From Euclidia mi (taxonomy: Eukaryota; Arthropoda; Insecta; Lepidoptera; Erebidae): a stretch of 64,000 nucleotides of DNA. How positions within the stretch are numbered: position 1 is the stretch's first letter; each line of letters starts with the position of its first letter. The stretch spans positions 14,034,995 through 14,098,994 of the forward strand of contig OX123186.2 in NCBI GenBank assembly GCA_944739405.2, read 5' to 3'. Under the pieces are notes generated by a model. That model ran no database searches, had not been told where the DNA came from, and saw only the letters and a list, made by a program, of their open reading frames with translations. Positions 12,905 through 23,760 of the stretch are shown here, piece after piece. Both the position numbers and the translations under genes were made by a program.

Positions 12905-13038
12905 TACATACATACATACATACATAGACTCACGCCTGTTTTCGCCCCCTATTACATTTGGACCGAAACATAACTGGTGAAGTGTGGGTGTGTAATACAC
13001 CAGTGCCTACCCCTTCGGGGGTAAAAGGCGTGAAGTTA
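12905..13038 (-). mobile_element. truncated SINE with (CATA)n tail
   Basis: The (CATA)n run followed by 'tagactcacgcctg' is the 3' tail shared by the SINEs and the RTE in this window. The body 'acacccacacttcacc' (minus strand) and 'cctaccccttcggggg' follow. The tRNA-like head is absent. It joins directly to the broken end of Tc1 copy 1. Confidence 0.65.
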
Positions 13039-13177
13039 TGTTTTATCGAATCGCGTTAAAAATCTGTAGGCATGTATCGCCATTTTCTTTCAAAGTAAGT
13101 AAATAATATTATTATTTTCCAGTCAATACAAGACCATACACATTTTTTTTAGTCCCCTACTAAAAAAAACCCTATAG

Positions 13178-13275
13178 CAACCCATTTGGCCAGCGTGGTA
13201 TAGTAGGCCAATTCCTCCTTTCAAAGGAGAGGCCTAGTCCAGCAGTGGACTGTTAAAGGCTGATGATGATGACAC
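13178..13275 (-). repeat. dispersed LINE 3'-end repeat with ATGATG tail
   Basis: The sequence 'ttggccagcgtggtatagta' followed by 'cagcagtggactgttaaagg' and a (GATGAT) tail is the reverse complement of repeats at 33486-33545 and 34905-35020 (ccacgctggcca...). It resembles a common lepidopteran LINE 3' end. Confidence 0.55.
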
Positions 13276-13449
13276 GACCATAGCTTTTTATATGTAATAA
13301 CAGTACTAACGCGCCATTTCCTCCTAATCTCATAAAGATGTATGTGGTCTTAACGGCAAGGACGCTTTTTACATTACATTATCTTAAAAGTATCGAATAC
13401 ATTGATGCGAACTGAATCTAGTCCGAATCTACCGAATGCACGTTTAATA

Positions 13450-14866
13450 TTTTTTTATTTTATTTTTAGTTATTGTTCTTTCGGAAACAAACAGATATAT
13501 TACATAACAAATAGACTATACGATACAAATAAAACATAATCCAGAGCAGTTTCCACAACATTGCTTTACACTTTGTGACGGACATATAAATAGTATTAAG
13601 TGACTAAAGAATAAAATTATAATTATAATTTCTAGGTGGCGATCGCAATGTATGAAAGTAAAGATTAGCAACTGTAATATCTAAGGAAGGATGGTGGGCA
13701 TCCTCGGCGACTAATGGAAATGCAGATTTAAGCCATGTATTCACTAGGGGACAAAGTCGCGCGACTTATCGCGAATAGTCGCAGAACATTTACGTGCGAC
13801 TGTCCCGCGACAATGTCGACCGACATTTCGCTCGTCCACATACTGGCATTGTGATCGAGATGTCGCCTAAGCATTAACACAGTTTCGTTGGTAGTGTGGA
13901 CCAATGAAGTGTGCTATAATCGCGGGTAGTCGCGGAACAAATAGCAACACACGTCCTCACACGTCAAATGCCGTCGGAAACTGTCGAGGGACACGAAGTC
14001 GCGCAAGGTCGACGCTATCGGACCGTCGACAAGCGACTTGTTCCCCGACACGTAGATGTCACCTGCGATGTCGGGCGATGTCACCCGCGACGTCGCTCAA
14101 CACGTAGAATTCGTGTCGGGCGACAACGTCGCGGGACAAATGTCCCCTAATGAATACGAGGCTTTAGTAACATTACAATAAAATTACAATTACTAATAAT
14201 AAGGTCTAGTTGCCTCTCATTTACATTGGAGACCAAATTGTATTGTACAAAGTTATTAAAAGACAAGTATTTAGCAATTAACTCAACCAAACAGTCAGCA
14301 TTAGTTGTATTTAATAAAGGCCGATCATCCGGCCCCGATGTGACCCACTGTGCATATCTAATGTTAAAATCTCCGGTTAATAAAAACCAATCATTAGGGT
14401 ATTCCAAAGCACACTGGGCAACATGGTCGAAAAATGTAGCCATGTCACTGATTTGTAGATTGCAATATCAACAATATTATCTTAGTCTTGAGACACTAGC
14501 ACAATTTTTAACAAGTATAGTCATGGACAAAATGTCAGCCGATGTTAAGTTACTGGACGGGGTAATACGTACATCTCTAATCTCAATATTTTTCTTAATG
14601 GCAACAAGGACACCGCCGCCCATTCTATCAGCTCTGGTGCCATAATCCCTATCACCTCTGTAAACAATATACGTATCATCAAACAGTTCAGAATTAAAAA
14701 TACCAGGTAGTAACCATGTCTCACTAAGGCAAACGATATCATATGAAGACAACAATAAATTATAAAATGTGTTGGTCTCAGTGCGTAATCCACGTACATT
14801 CTGGTAGTGAATGTTTAAGTTAGGACCCATTGTTTGTGAACATATTATGACATTTAATATATAACA
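13450..14866 (-). pseudogene. LINE ORF2 endonuclease domain, interrupted by a MITE
   Basis: Minus-strand ORF2 starts near 14830 with MGPNLNIHYQNVRGL, the first strand of an AP-type endonuclease. The catalytic Glu region (CLSETWLLPG) and a frameshift near 14480 follow, then LLTGDFNIRYAQW and LDLIISNCNF. After the MITE at 13731-14163 the same protein continues as PLVAEDAHHPSLDITVAN, which carries the terminal catalytic His block. No reverse transcriptase domain follows before about 13450, so the element is 3'-truncated. It is read together with ORF1 at 15822-16440 as one Jockey-type LINE. Confidence 0.75.
13731..14163. mobile_element. PIF/Harbinger-type MITE (433 bp, TSD TTA)
   Basis: Terminal inverted repeats: left AGCCATGTATTCACTAGGGG, right the inverse of AGCCTCGTATTCATTAGGGG, followed by GACA. 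Flanking TTA at 13728-13730 and 14164-14166 is the Harbinger target. The interior is unusually rich in CGACA, GTCGC and TCGCGGG motifs and encodes nothing credible. It interrupts the LINE endonuclease frame, and the host LINE protein can be read across it. Confidence 0.75.
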
Positions 14867-14870
14867 TTAA

Positions 14871-15776
14871 CCTTTCAGCCCAGTGAAATTTTTTTGACAC
14901 GATTTTGATAGCCCCTGCGCCTTAAATGTGATGGCGTCGAAAAAATTGCGTTGTACAAAATATATTATGTAATAACTCTACAACCAAACCATATTTTTTA
15001 ATTTAATAAACTATATTGTAATTATTATTAAATTTTCTTTCTGTCAGGCATTAAAATAAAGTGTTTAGTCAAATATTTATACTGTTTTTACGGATTCAAA
15101 CTTCACAACAATGGCAAATCACTTCGCAATCAGTCACATTATAACAAACTGATTCGCAAACTTTTCGTGCCATATAACGATGTATTTTATTCAACCAGTT
15201 ACATAAAAAACACTTCTAATAAGTTAAAAAACAGTTTTTTAATAAGAAACACCACTTATTTACGTAAAATACACAAAAAAACACTAACACAAACAAATCA
15301 CGGAACTGCGCGCGAAGCGTGCGCGATGCAAATTTTTGAAGTTTTTCGACTGTCAAAGCTAAACTGTGGATGTACAGATTATACAATATTTTATGCTCAG
15401 AATGTAGAAAATGTATCAAAAAACGGAACGCACTTACATTGTTCATACAAAAGTCGTCTCTAAACGTGTGAATTTAAGGTATTTTCTTGAATGTAAGTGA
15501 GCGGCCGCCGGCGGCCTCTTGGGGTTTAAGCGCAAAATTTTTGGCGCGGCCGCCGGCGGCCTCTCCGGAATAAATATAAAAATACAAAATAATAAAATAT
15601 GTATAACATAGTAATTATATATCGTTCGCGAAAATGAATAAATAGAAATATAAAATTCAGTGATAGAAAAAGTCTATCTAATATTTGATTTACGTTATTA
15701 ATAAGAATTACTACTATTATTTCCCTCTGGCGTCGCTTTACCAATGTAAAACAATAACATTACACGGGTGAAAAAA
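14871..15776. mobile_element. piggyBac-type MITE candidate (TTAA flanks)
   Basis: TTAA stands at 14867-14870 and 15777-15780. The left end is CCTTTCAGCCCAGTG and the right end, inverted, TTTTTTCACCCGTG: short imperfect inverted repeats of the piggyBac style. The block separates ORF1 from ORF2 of a LINE that otherwise has normal spacing, which supports an insertion. Inside, 'gcggccgccggcggcctct' is repeated at about 15501 and 15547. No transposase is present. Confidence 0.5.
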
Positions 15777-15821
15777 TTAAGGTAACAACATGCATATGAG
15801 TAACAAAACTATTACCTCTTA

Positions 15822-16440
15822 TATAATCTTTTTTAAATCGTCCTCTGAGGAAATGAGCAAAGCTGGACACAGAATATTTTTACGCACTAATATAGAAATG
15901 TTCTTTATCCATACGTATTTATAATGTTTATACTCAGCATTTTTTTTACTTTACCTAATAGAGATTTTTTTAAACTTGTTAAATGATCATTTAAATAGAT
16001 ACGGGATGTTTGAGAGAAGCCAATATCACATGCTTTGAAATCTTTAATTTGCTTGAGACGGGCTAGGAAGTTATCTTCTTTGTGTCTGGATAGAAAACGT
16101 ATGATCATAGGCCTCGGCTTCTTGACGTCCTAGTTCATATGTGCCACACGAGTAACAAAGTCTATGTCCGTTTCAAGGTTTAGAGAACACTGGGCTCGAC
16201 TTGCTATTTTGGAAACGATATTCATCAAATCTTCGCCATTTTTTTCAGGGAGACCTATAACTTCAATATTCGAACGTTGCGCGTTGGCCCCATTGTTCCT
16301 GCTTGTCAATACATGCGTTAGTTGACTTTATTTCACATCAAAAGTTGTTAATGTGCGTCTCTAAGTTATTCATTGACTTAGATTTTTCCTCGAGACAAGT
16401 AATTCTCTTCAAGACGGTATCATAGTTAATATGCGAGGAA
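15822..16440 (-). pseudogene. LINE ORF1 (nucleic-acid-binding, coiled-coil type)
   Basis: Minus-strand reading gives a coiled-coil-like segment (RITCLEEKSKSMNNLE), then RSNIEVIGLPEKNGEDLMNI, FLSRHKEDNFLARLK, IYLNDHLTSLKKSLL and a C-terminus ending SSEDDLKKII before TAA. This is the layout of insect LINE ORF1 proteins related to the Baculo_FP domain family, which bind RNA in the ribonucleoprotein particle. Stops (for example in AHMN*DVKKPR) and a frameshift inactivate it. Confidence 0.65.
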
Positions 16441-17471
16441 TGATATAGCTAGGATTCCAAGAAAGAACTAGATATTGTAGTGTATATTACTTTACAGTGC
16501 CTACTTGTAATAATTATTTTTATGGTAGGTATTTGGCCAATGTACCGCTTTTTGTAAAGTGACAATAAATGACATGCATGATATAGTTGATTGAATCAGG
16601 CGTTACTTGGCGGAACTCCATTGTAAACTAACGTGGTGGGTTCCTCTTTCCTTCCATTAGGTGACATGTTATTTTTGTATGTTTAAGTGAAAACTACAAT
16701 ATTAAAAAAAAACGTAGTAAAATGTGTATACCTATTGGTTGGCTTACTGTTATTCCTCTGACGCCATTGATATTATCTAGCCTTTACCCGTGCGTTGCTA
16801 AGTCTAGAAAAAGGGAAATGATGGCGAAGCTATTATCACAATTTACTACAAAACCAAATTCTGCTGATTTACTCGCCATTGCTGGAAAATGAAATAAGAA
16901 AGGCCGGAAAAATTTTTTTTCTTAAGAGTAAGAAAGGAAATTTTGAAAAGTAGAGTAGAGACTCTACTTTTAAATGCAACTGGAGGATGCTGCATAGTGG
17001 TATCTGGCTAGCCATCAGAGTAGTACTCTGACGTTTAAGATTAATATGAGAACTATTGATTTTGCCACAATGTAGCTTAGATTAAACACTTGCCACTACT
17101 AAGATTTAAATGTGATATACAGTTAAGTTCATTAATAACTAGAGATCGGATATTCGGATGCATATTTACCTAAAGTTGAGGTGTTGGCTATTATGGAATG
17201 CACTTTTGAATCGAAAAAGCCCGGGATTACGGTATCAAAAAATTTTGTGTTTTTATTATAGTATGAAATCGGGTGTATTCGGTGGGTTAATTAACTTATT
17301 TTAACTTTTGTACCAAAAAAGCTCTAAAAATAACAAAATCCCCTAAATTTTCTTCAATTTTCAAAACATTTATCTCAAACGAATAATAAATAAGAATTAC
17401 AACGAAAAACGATTCAATATCTTAATAATTATTAACTTAGATACAACAGCACCCACTGCCTACCATTCCTC
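16441..17471. other. non-coding stretch
   Basis: No supported gene or clear transposon end. The right edge is the target site of the RTE insertion. Confidence 0.5.
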
Positions 17472-17486
17472 TTACACTCAACATAC

Positions 17487-20400
17487 ACATACATACATAC
17501 ATAGACTCACGCCTGTTTCCCGGAGGGGTAGGCAGAGACTACGGAACGCCATTTGCAACGATCCTGGCATACCTCACTTGCTTCACTCACTCCCATCAAG
17601 TTTCTCATGCATGCTCTTCTGTTAAGGGTACTTCTGACTTGTCCTTTTTTCAGGATGTCTCCAATCTGGTCAGAGAACGTCCGCCTAGGTCTTCCCCTTT
17701 GTCCTGTTCCATTCTTACTTGCCTAATATATCTTCTTTGTCAGTCTATCGTCATCCATCCTCTCCATGTGCCCAAACCATCTAAACATGCCTTTCTCAAT
17801 GCTTGTCACTACATCTTCTTTTACCCCACACCACTCTCGTATCACACAATTCTTTACTCTGTCGGTCAAAGACCACCACACATACTTCTCAGTGCTCTCA
17901 TTTCTACAGCATTTATTTTACTTTCAAATCTCTTCTGCCATACCCAACTTTCACTACCATACATAAGGGTAGGCACTAACACGCCTCTATGTACAGCCAA
18001 ACGCGCCTTTTTGGACACGTTTTGACTGTTCATAAACGCTTTCAGAGCTCCATTCACACTATTACCTGCATTAACTCTCCTTTCAATATCTTCTTCATTC
18101 TTACCATCTCTTGTAAACAACGTACCTAAGTAAACAAACTCATTCACTTGTTCCACTCGCTGTCCATCGATCAAAACATTACAAGCCGTAACGCATTCCT
18201 CCTTTTCAAAAACCATAACTTTCGTTTTACTTACATTCACTTTCATTCCTTTCCTCTCTAACGCACCATGCATGATTGCTACCATGTCCTGCAACTCCTC
18301 CGCTGAAGATGCAAGTATTACCTGATCATCAGCATAAAGGAGGCATTTGACGAGTAACCCATTCATTCTTAATCCGCAGTCACACTGTTTTAAATCTTGC
18401 AAACAACTGTCCATGAAGAGGTTAAACAGCCACGGCGACGCTACACATCCCTGTCTAACACCTTTCTCGATGGTAAACCAGTCAGTGTATGCCCCGTTTA
18501 TCCTCACACAAGCTCTAGAATCCTCATAAAGTTATTTCAGAGCTCGAATGAGGCTGCTGTCCACCCCATTCATTGACAGCACCGACCACATTTCATTCCT
18601 CACCATTTTATCGTAAGCCTTTTCCAAATCCACGAATGCGCAATAGACCTTTTGACCTTTGGCCAAAAACTTTTCGGCTATGCTTCGCAAGGAAAAACCT
18701 GATCCGCGCATCCCATACCCTTTCGGAATCCCGCTTGTACATCCCATATTTTCTTGTCGGTTACTTCCATAACTCTTTCAATAAGTACCTTTGCATACAA
18801 TTTGCCAACAATGCTGAGAAGGCTAATGCCTCTATAATTTTTGCAATCTTGTTGCGAGCTTTTTCCTTTATAAAGAGGCACAACTACAGCTGTGGCCCAG
18901 TCATCAGGTACTCGGCCGGTGGTCCAGCACAAGTTATATAACCGCTGCAACTGACCAACTATGACGCCCTGTCCAGCCTTCAGCATTTCGACTGTAATCC
19001 TATCATATCCTGCAGCCTTACCTACTTTCATACTTCCCAGTGCCTTCACGACCTCATCCACGCCAATAACGCTTTCATCATTGCTATCGTTACCATTCAT
19101 TTCAGCTATCGGTGTCTCTATCGCCGACCTTTCAAATAAACTTTCAAAATACTCTTTCCATCTCTTCAGCACGCAAGACTCATCATTTACTATCTTTCCA
19201 TTCTCGTTTCTGATGGATGTGTGTTCTGAGGATTGAGTTCTTCCACGAACTGCACGAACGGATTTCCAGAAAAACTTAATGTTTCTCTGGAAATCGTTAG
19301 ATAATCTGCTATCAAACTCATCTTTCTTTTCCTCTTTTTTCCTTTTAACCATTTCTTTCACTATTCTTTTTGACCTAACAAACTCCTTTCTTGCTTCATC
19401 TATGTCTACACTCGTTGCTTTTCCCATTCTTTCATTTGCTCTGGCAGCCAACCAAGCTTTCTTCTTCTCTGACACTGCTGGTTTTACATCCTTGTCCCAC
19501 CATGTATTCTTAACTTTTCGTATTTTCCTTCTCTTGATCACACCACATACTTCAGACGCTACACATACTACCTCTTCTTTAAAGGCCTGCCATAATTCGT
19601 CCATATCATTTATGCAATCGAACCTCTCAAATTTTGCTATCAATCTTCGTTTAAACTCATCTGTCACATCTTTCTCTTGTAGATTTTCTACCTTAATTCT
19701 TTCCAAGACCCTATTTTCATTACGCTCTCGGTGTCGCTATCCTTTAAAGAGCCCACTTATCCGGCTCAACACCAAGAAGTGGTCTGTGTGGATGCCGATC
19801 CCTCGATATGCTCTTGTATCCAACACATTCTTTCTCAATCGTTCATCTACTATCACAAAATCAATCATACTTCTTCTAACATTTTTCGCCTCTCGCGTAT
19901 ACATATGTATCCTTTTATGATCAAACATGGTGTTTGTCACACAAAGGCTCCACTCCAAACAAATCTCAAGCAATACTTTTACATTTTCGTTCACACTCTC
20001 ATCACCAAATGCACCTAACACCCTTTCAAATCCATCTCGCTTTACTCCCACCCATCCATTGAAATCCCCTAACAAGATCAATCTTTCATTATCCTTGCAG
20101 TTCCTCAAAATCTCTCTTAAACTCTCCCAAAACTCCTGCCTTTCGTCTTGCTCATGTTGTGACATACCCGTAACTATATTGACCGGGGCGTACACCCCCA
20201 GAATAAAGAGACGAGTAAGTCCTACTTTCATTCTCATCCACAGTAGCCTAGCATTTACACATTCAAACTCTTTTACACACTCATTCATTCGCGCAGACAG
20301 TATTACACCAACTCCCTTACAGGCTCTGGTGGTACTATCTACCCCAGACCAATACGCCGTATATGCGCCATGCTTGGTGGTTTCACATCCTTTTCTTTTT

Positions 20401-20630
20401 GATTCATTCACACAAAGAACATCAATCTTTCTATCATCCATCATCTGACATACTTCATCCAATTTGCCGTTCATTCCTCCTCCAACATTCAATGTTGCAA
20501 ACCTGCTCTCCGTAGGCCGCTTTTCGCCCTCGCGGGAAACGAGACGTGATGGGTTGCAAACCGCGTCGCCGCCGTGTGAGGAAATATTATTAATTGTTCC
20601 CATTGCGTTCCCACGAGATTTAGGGTTTTG
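17487..20630 (-). mobile_element. near full-length RTE-type LINE (3.1 kb, 15 bp TSD)
   Basis: The TSD TTACACTCAACATAC lies at 17472-17486 and 20631-20645, which fixes both ends. The minus-strand element starts at 20630, encodes endonuclease and reverse transcriptase, and ends in a short 3' UTR with a (CATA)n tail at about 17487-17503. Length and single-ORF design fit RTE elements (about 3.2 kb). The 3' tail ('tagactcacgcctgtttccc') is shared with the SINEs of this window. Confidence 0.9.
17640..20603 (-). pseudogene. RTE endonuclease/reverse transcriptase ORF, inactivated
   Basis: ATG at 20603 (MGTINNISSHGG). Endonuclease blocks: FATLNVGGGMNGK, DVLCVNESKRKG (catalytic Glu), LLGDFNGWVG, and SMIDFVIVD followed by HTDHFLVLS (catalytic Asp-His). 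Reverse transcriptase blocks: GYDRITVEMLKAG, NYRGISLLS, FVDLEKAYD, GVRQGCVASPWLFN and the catalytic LLYADDQVILASS. TAG ends the endonuclease frame at 19737-19739, a frameshift falls near 18690 and TAA is in frame at 18532-18534. The protein would nick DNA and copy its RNA at the break. This copy cannot make it. Confidence 0.85.
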
Positions 20631-20837
20631 TTACACTCAACATACTCAAAAATTGATGGGGGAGCTTAAAATTAACTTCAAGTAAATACACATTAATAAT
20701 TATGTAATCCCGGAGACCAGTTTCTTTTTAAATAAAAACCACATGTTAAAGACGTTGTTTCCTCACCATGTTACAGAGTAGTTTCACATTCCCGAATTTT
20801 CTGGAATCCCGCGATTTATATTTAAAAAATGTTTTAT

Positions 20838-22200
20838 AATAATAATAATAATAATCATTTATTTTCAGGTAACAAGAACCCATAGATATATACCTTATAG
20901 ACTAACATACATAAAATAACATTATAAAATATTATAGCAAAACAAACAGGTGTTGTTTACGGCTTCATGTTACGCGGAGTGGTATTGCGTAACCTCCCAT
21001 GAAAAGGCCGATACACGACACCCTTCGGCCAAAACTCTTCCTTAAGGAAAGTCTCGAGATGATGAGTCGGCACCCGCACCACGTACGAGTTGAAGTTGGT
21101 GTTATGCCGTGACTCCAATCTCTCGACTCTCAAAGTCCATTTGGTCTTCAGGCGCAGGTATTCTACGACCTCCTCTTCCTTTGTGGAGTGATGCAGCCGA
21201 GAGACGTACAACTGCGTGGTTGGTACAGCGGGACGCAGCAGCATGTTCGGTCCCACTAACGCGGTACCACAAAGGTTACGACAAGTTGGTTTCTTCTTCT
21301 TCTCCACCTTTATGAAACCATCCTCGTCGCATGTCTTCGGTTTTGGGGCACGTAGCTCCACAACCTCGTTATGAGAGGGTTTACAAGGCTTCTGTTTACC
21401 CCCTTTTTCATCTGGCCGATTCTGCTGCGTTTTGCTTTTGGTAGCAACATTGGCATAAGCGCGCTTAGTCGTCGATGCGACAACACTCGTCAAAACCTTG
21501 ACCGGTGTCGATGAACCGATTTCAGCAACATTACGCGTCCCAGCGCTTGCATTACCGGCGATAGGCGACGCAAGCAAATTCGCTGACTCAAAACTGCTGA
21601 TGAATGCGTTTTGAGCCCCGCGTTGTGTGTTTACGTTCGACACGACTGGCGACCTGCTTGTAGAAATAGCGTTACGTAATAACACTACTTCTGCACGTAG
21701 CTCACTTATGGTGCTGTCCGACTTCTCTAACTTGGACTGCACCTCGGCCAGGCTGGATTTCAGGGATGTGATATCCTTCAGCAACCTGGTTACGTCGACG
21801 TGGTCGAATGTGACGGGCGGCAGCTTGTGCAGATCCTTCGCCACGAACGTAGGCACGTCGTCAGGGTCGGTCACCTTCAATAACGAGATGATATCCTGGA
21901 TACTTCTCGGTGCCATCCCTTTGCCGGGACGGCATCTCGTCTAACTTGCCCAGGGTCTGATAGAGTAGCTTCTTGCTACCACACACGTCTTCTTCTTTGA
22001 AGTTGGACTTGCAGATCTGCAGAATGCTGACCTCGTCCATGGTGTCGATGGCATGTTGTATAAACGCCAACAGCTCGTTGGCTATGAGTTGCTGTGAACA
22101 GCTCATAGCTACAGTATCGGGTGACGTATAGCCGCTAATTACATTTATTAAATAATAATTTAATACGCGCGTCACAGCGCCGCACGTCCGCACTCGACGG
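20838..22200 (-). mobile_element. ORF1-only retroelement with (TTA)n tail
   Basis: An ORF1-like gene is followed directly by a short 3' region and a (TTA)n tail (plus-strand 'ataataataataataa' at about 20838-20856). No reverse transcriptase lies downstream. It is either a half-LINE mobilised in trans or an internal-deletion derivative. The TSD was not resolved. Confidence 0.5.
20957..22193 (-). pseudogene. LINE ORF1-like protein with coiled coil and C-terminal RNA-binding-like domain
   Basis: The first part (22193-21861) has SQQLIANELLAFIQHAIDTM and QICKSNFKEEDVCGSKKLL. The second (21916-20957, 319 codons) starts RSIQDIISLLKVTDPDDVPT and continues PPVTFDHVDVTRLLKDI, a heptad-rich helix (LAEVQSKLEKSDSTISEL), a low-complexity linker, and a conserved-looking C-terminal domain (TQLYVSRLHHSTKEEEVVEY, then FWPKGVVYRPFHGRL). 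The pieces belong together but differ by a frameshift near 21920. Many invertebrate genomes carry such ORF1 genes; I infer RNA binding. No catalytic domain is present. Confidence 0.6.
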
Positions 22201-22644
22201 GTGTGCGATGCGAAAGAAGCCGCTTCCGTAATATCCTAGCCAAAAATGAACTTTAGGTGAATATGCATCCGATTATCCGATCACTGTTAATAACGTTGTA
22301 TTAAACCATTCAACCCCCACTAGAAGACTTTTATAAAACGTTTCATCCAATATAAAGATAATAAGATTTTTTGCAGTATAATCATGTCGTTATTTTATTG
22401 TTTCTAGTGTAGTTTCCCTAATAAATACGGCTAGCATCAAGTTCATTATTAAGACAGCCTGCTACGTACTACCAAAATAAGTTGAATTTTCGCTAATTTG
22501 TGATCCGCAAAACCACATTTATGTAATTCTAGGATTGTGAAACGAGCTAATTTTCAGTGTTTTATCCCTGACCCTTTTACTTTCAGCGGACATAAAATAA
22601 TCCTTTTATTTTTGTTTGTATCCGTGATGACCTTGTCATGGCCA

Positions 22645-22712
22645 CGACCTTTTTTTTTTTTTGTTTTAGACAACTGCCGCAGTAGGATTAAATCCTGTGT
22701 CGTGGGGGTATA
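22645..22712 (-). mobile_element. SINE 3' fragment
   Basis: Minus-strand 'cgacacaggatttaatcct' and the following T/A-rich run match the 3' half of the tRNA-derived SINE at 34184-34391. The head is missing. Confidence 0.6.
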
Positions 22713-22719
22713 CAAACAT

Positions 22720-22872
22720 ACAATTAAGATTATTAAAAAAAAACGAATTGTTGTTTAATATCAAAAAAGCATTAAAAAATATTATAAATAAGAAAATACT
22801 AAGGATTTAATGCGAAAACACATTGTACCATTGAAATTTATATGTGATGCTTAGACTTTTTTGATGTGTGTA
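22720..22872 (+). mobile_element. Tc1 3'-end fragment
   Basis: This matches the 3' flank of Tc1 copy 2 (inverse of 56718-56900), including 'tcaaaaaagcattaaaaa' and the terminal 'agacttttttgatgtgtg' followed by TA at 22871-22872. No transposase remains. It supplies the right end that copy 1 lacks. Confidence 0.75.
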
Positions 22873-23182
22873 TTTTTTTATTTTGACAATAGTGCGGACT
22901 GTCGGATCCAAATGTAAATCAAGGCATCAATCATAATTAAAACACACTCATAAAATAGGTTCGAATATTTACAATAAAATCATGTATGTATAAATATATA
23001 AAAATACAATTTTTATTTATTGTACTAAACTCTAAAGTCTAGACGAACACACATTATTTGTATATAAAATATATTTTATTTGTGCTTGTGTCTGTTATCG
23101 CCATGGTCAATTGTAGCCTGACCCAAATTACCAGTACGTAGATAGTCATAATCGATTTTAAACTTTCGCGATTTGTATACAT

Positions 23183-23327
23183 CATACAAAATAATTTAGC
23201 GGGTCTTAATCGCGTTAACTTAACTGACAAGACGTGCAAGTCGAGCGAAACGTCGGAAACAAGTAGGTATTTATACCTTAAATAAGTTAAGTTAACGCGA
23301 TTAAGACCCGCTAAATTATTTTGTATG
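23183..23327. repeat. 43 bp perfect inverted repeat with 59 nt spacer
   Basis: The arms run 23183-23225 and 23285-23327. The left arm contains 'aatttagcgggtcttaatcg', matched exactly in reverse on the right. The spacer includes 'gcaagtcgagcgaaacgtcg'. This may be a small MITE or a recent fold-back; no coding potential. Confidence 0.85.
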
Positions 23328-23342
23328 GTACATAGTCATATA

Positions 23343-23747
23343 CACATACATACATACACAACGTCACGCCTTTTATCCCCGAAGGGGTAGGCAGAGGTGT
23401 ATTTCTACACCCACTTTTCGCCAGATATACTTTAGTCCCACGTAATAAGGGGCGAGCTTATTGCCGTACCGGGCACATTTCCAGACTCCGTGCTGCTACT
23501 GGGAATTTCGTGACAGAAAGACCCAATAACACTGCCCGACCCAGGAATCGAACCCGGGACCTCCCGATCCCACGCGCACATTTATGCCGCGAGACCAACG
23601 AGGCAGTCGTATAGGGTTTGATGTCGAGTTTTCCGTCTACGCAAAGATGGTATTTGCATCGTGTTATCCCTTAGTCGCCTCTTACGACACCCACGGGAAG
23701 ATAGGGGGTGGTGACACTTGTATTCTATGCCGTCAACCACACGGCAG
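23343..23747 (-). mobile_element. tRNA-derived SINE, full length (13 bp TSD)
   Basis: TSD ACATAGTCATATA lies at 23330-23342 and 23748-23760. On the minus strand: a 5' block, a tRNA-like head with B-box 'ggttcgattcc' (about 23531-23546), a body, and the tail running into (GTAT)n. It is almost identical to 50530-50937 and would be transcribed by RNA polymerase III from the internal promoter. The 63-codon frame inside is not a gene. Confidence 0.85.
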
Positions 23748-23760
23748 ACATAGTCATATA

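Larger units (their letters stand above)
7413..12905 (+). mobile_element. Tc1-type transposon copy 1, with two nested insertions
   Basis: The left terminus is TA followed by 'cacacatcaaaaaagtct', the same terminal repeat as both ends of copy 2 (56718-58929). The element runs on the + strand: 5' flank, transposase start at 7730, LTR-like insertion 7861-8456, transposase remainder to 9347, long-TIR element 9403-12778, then the Tc1 3' flank from 12787 to about 12905. Matching copy 2 base by base shows the Tc1 sequence resuming exactly after each insertion and its TSD. The right terminal repeat is missing, replaced by a SINE that starts at 12905. Confidence 0.85.

Noticed and set aside
17639..20448. 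Several plus-strand frames of 90-213 codons
   Set aside because: Antisense shadows of the RTE ORF; their Ser/Phe-rich composition reflects the complementary strand.
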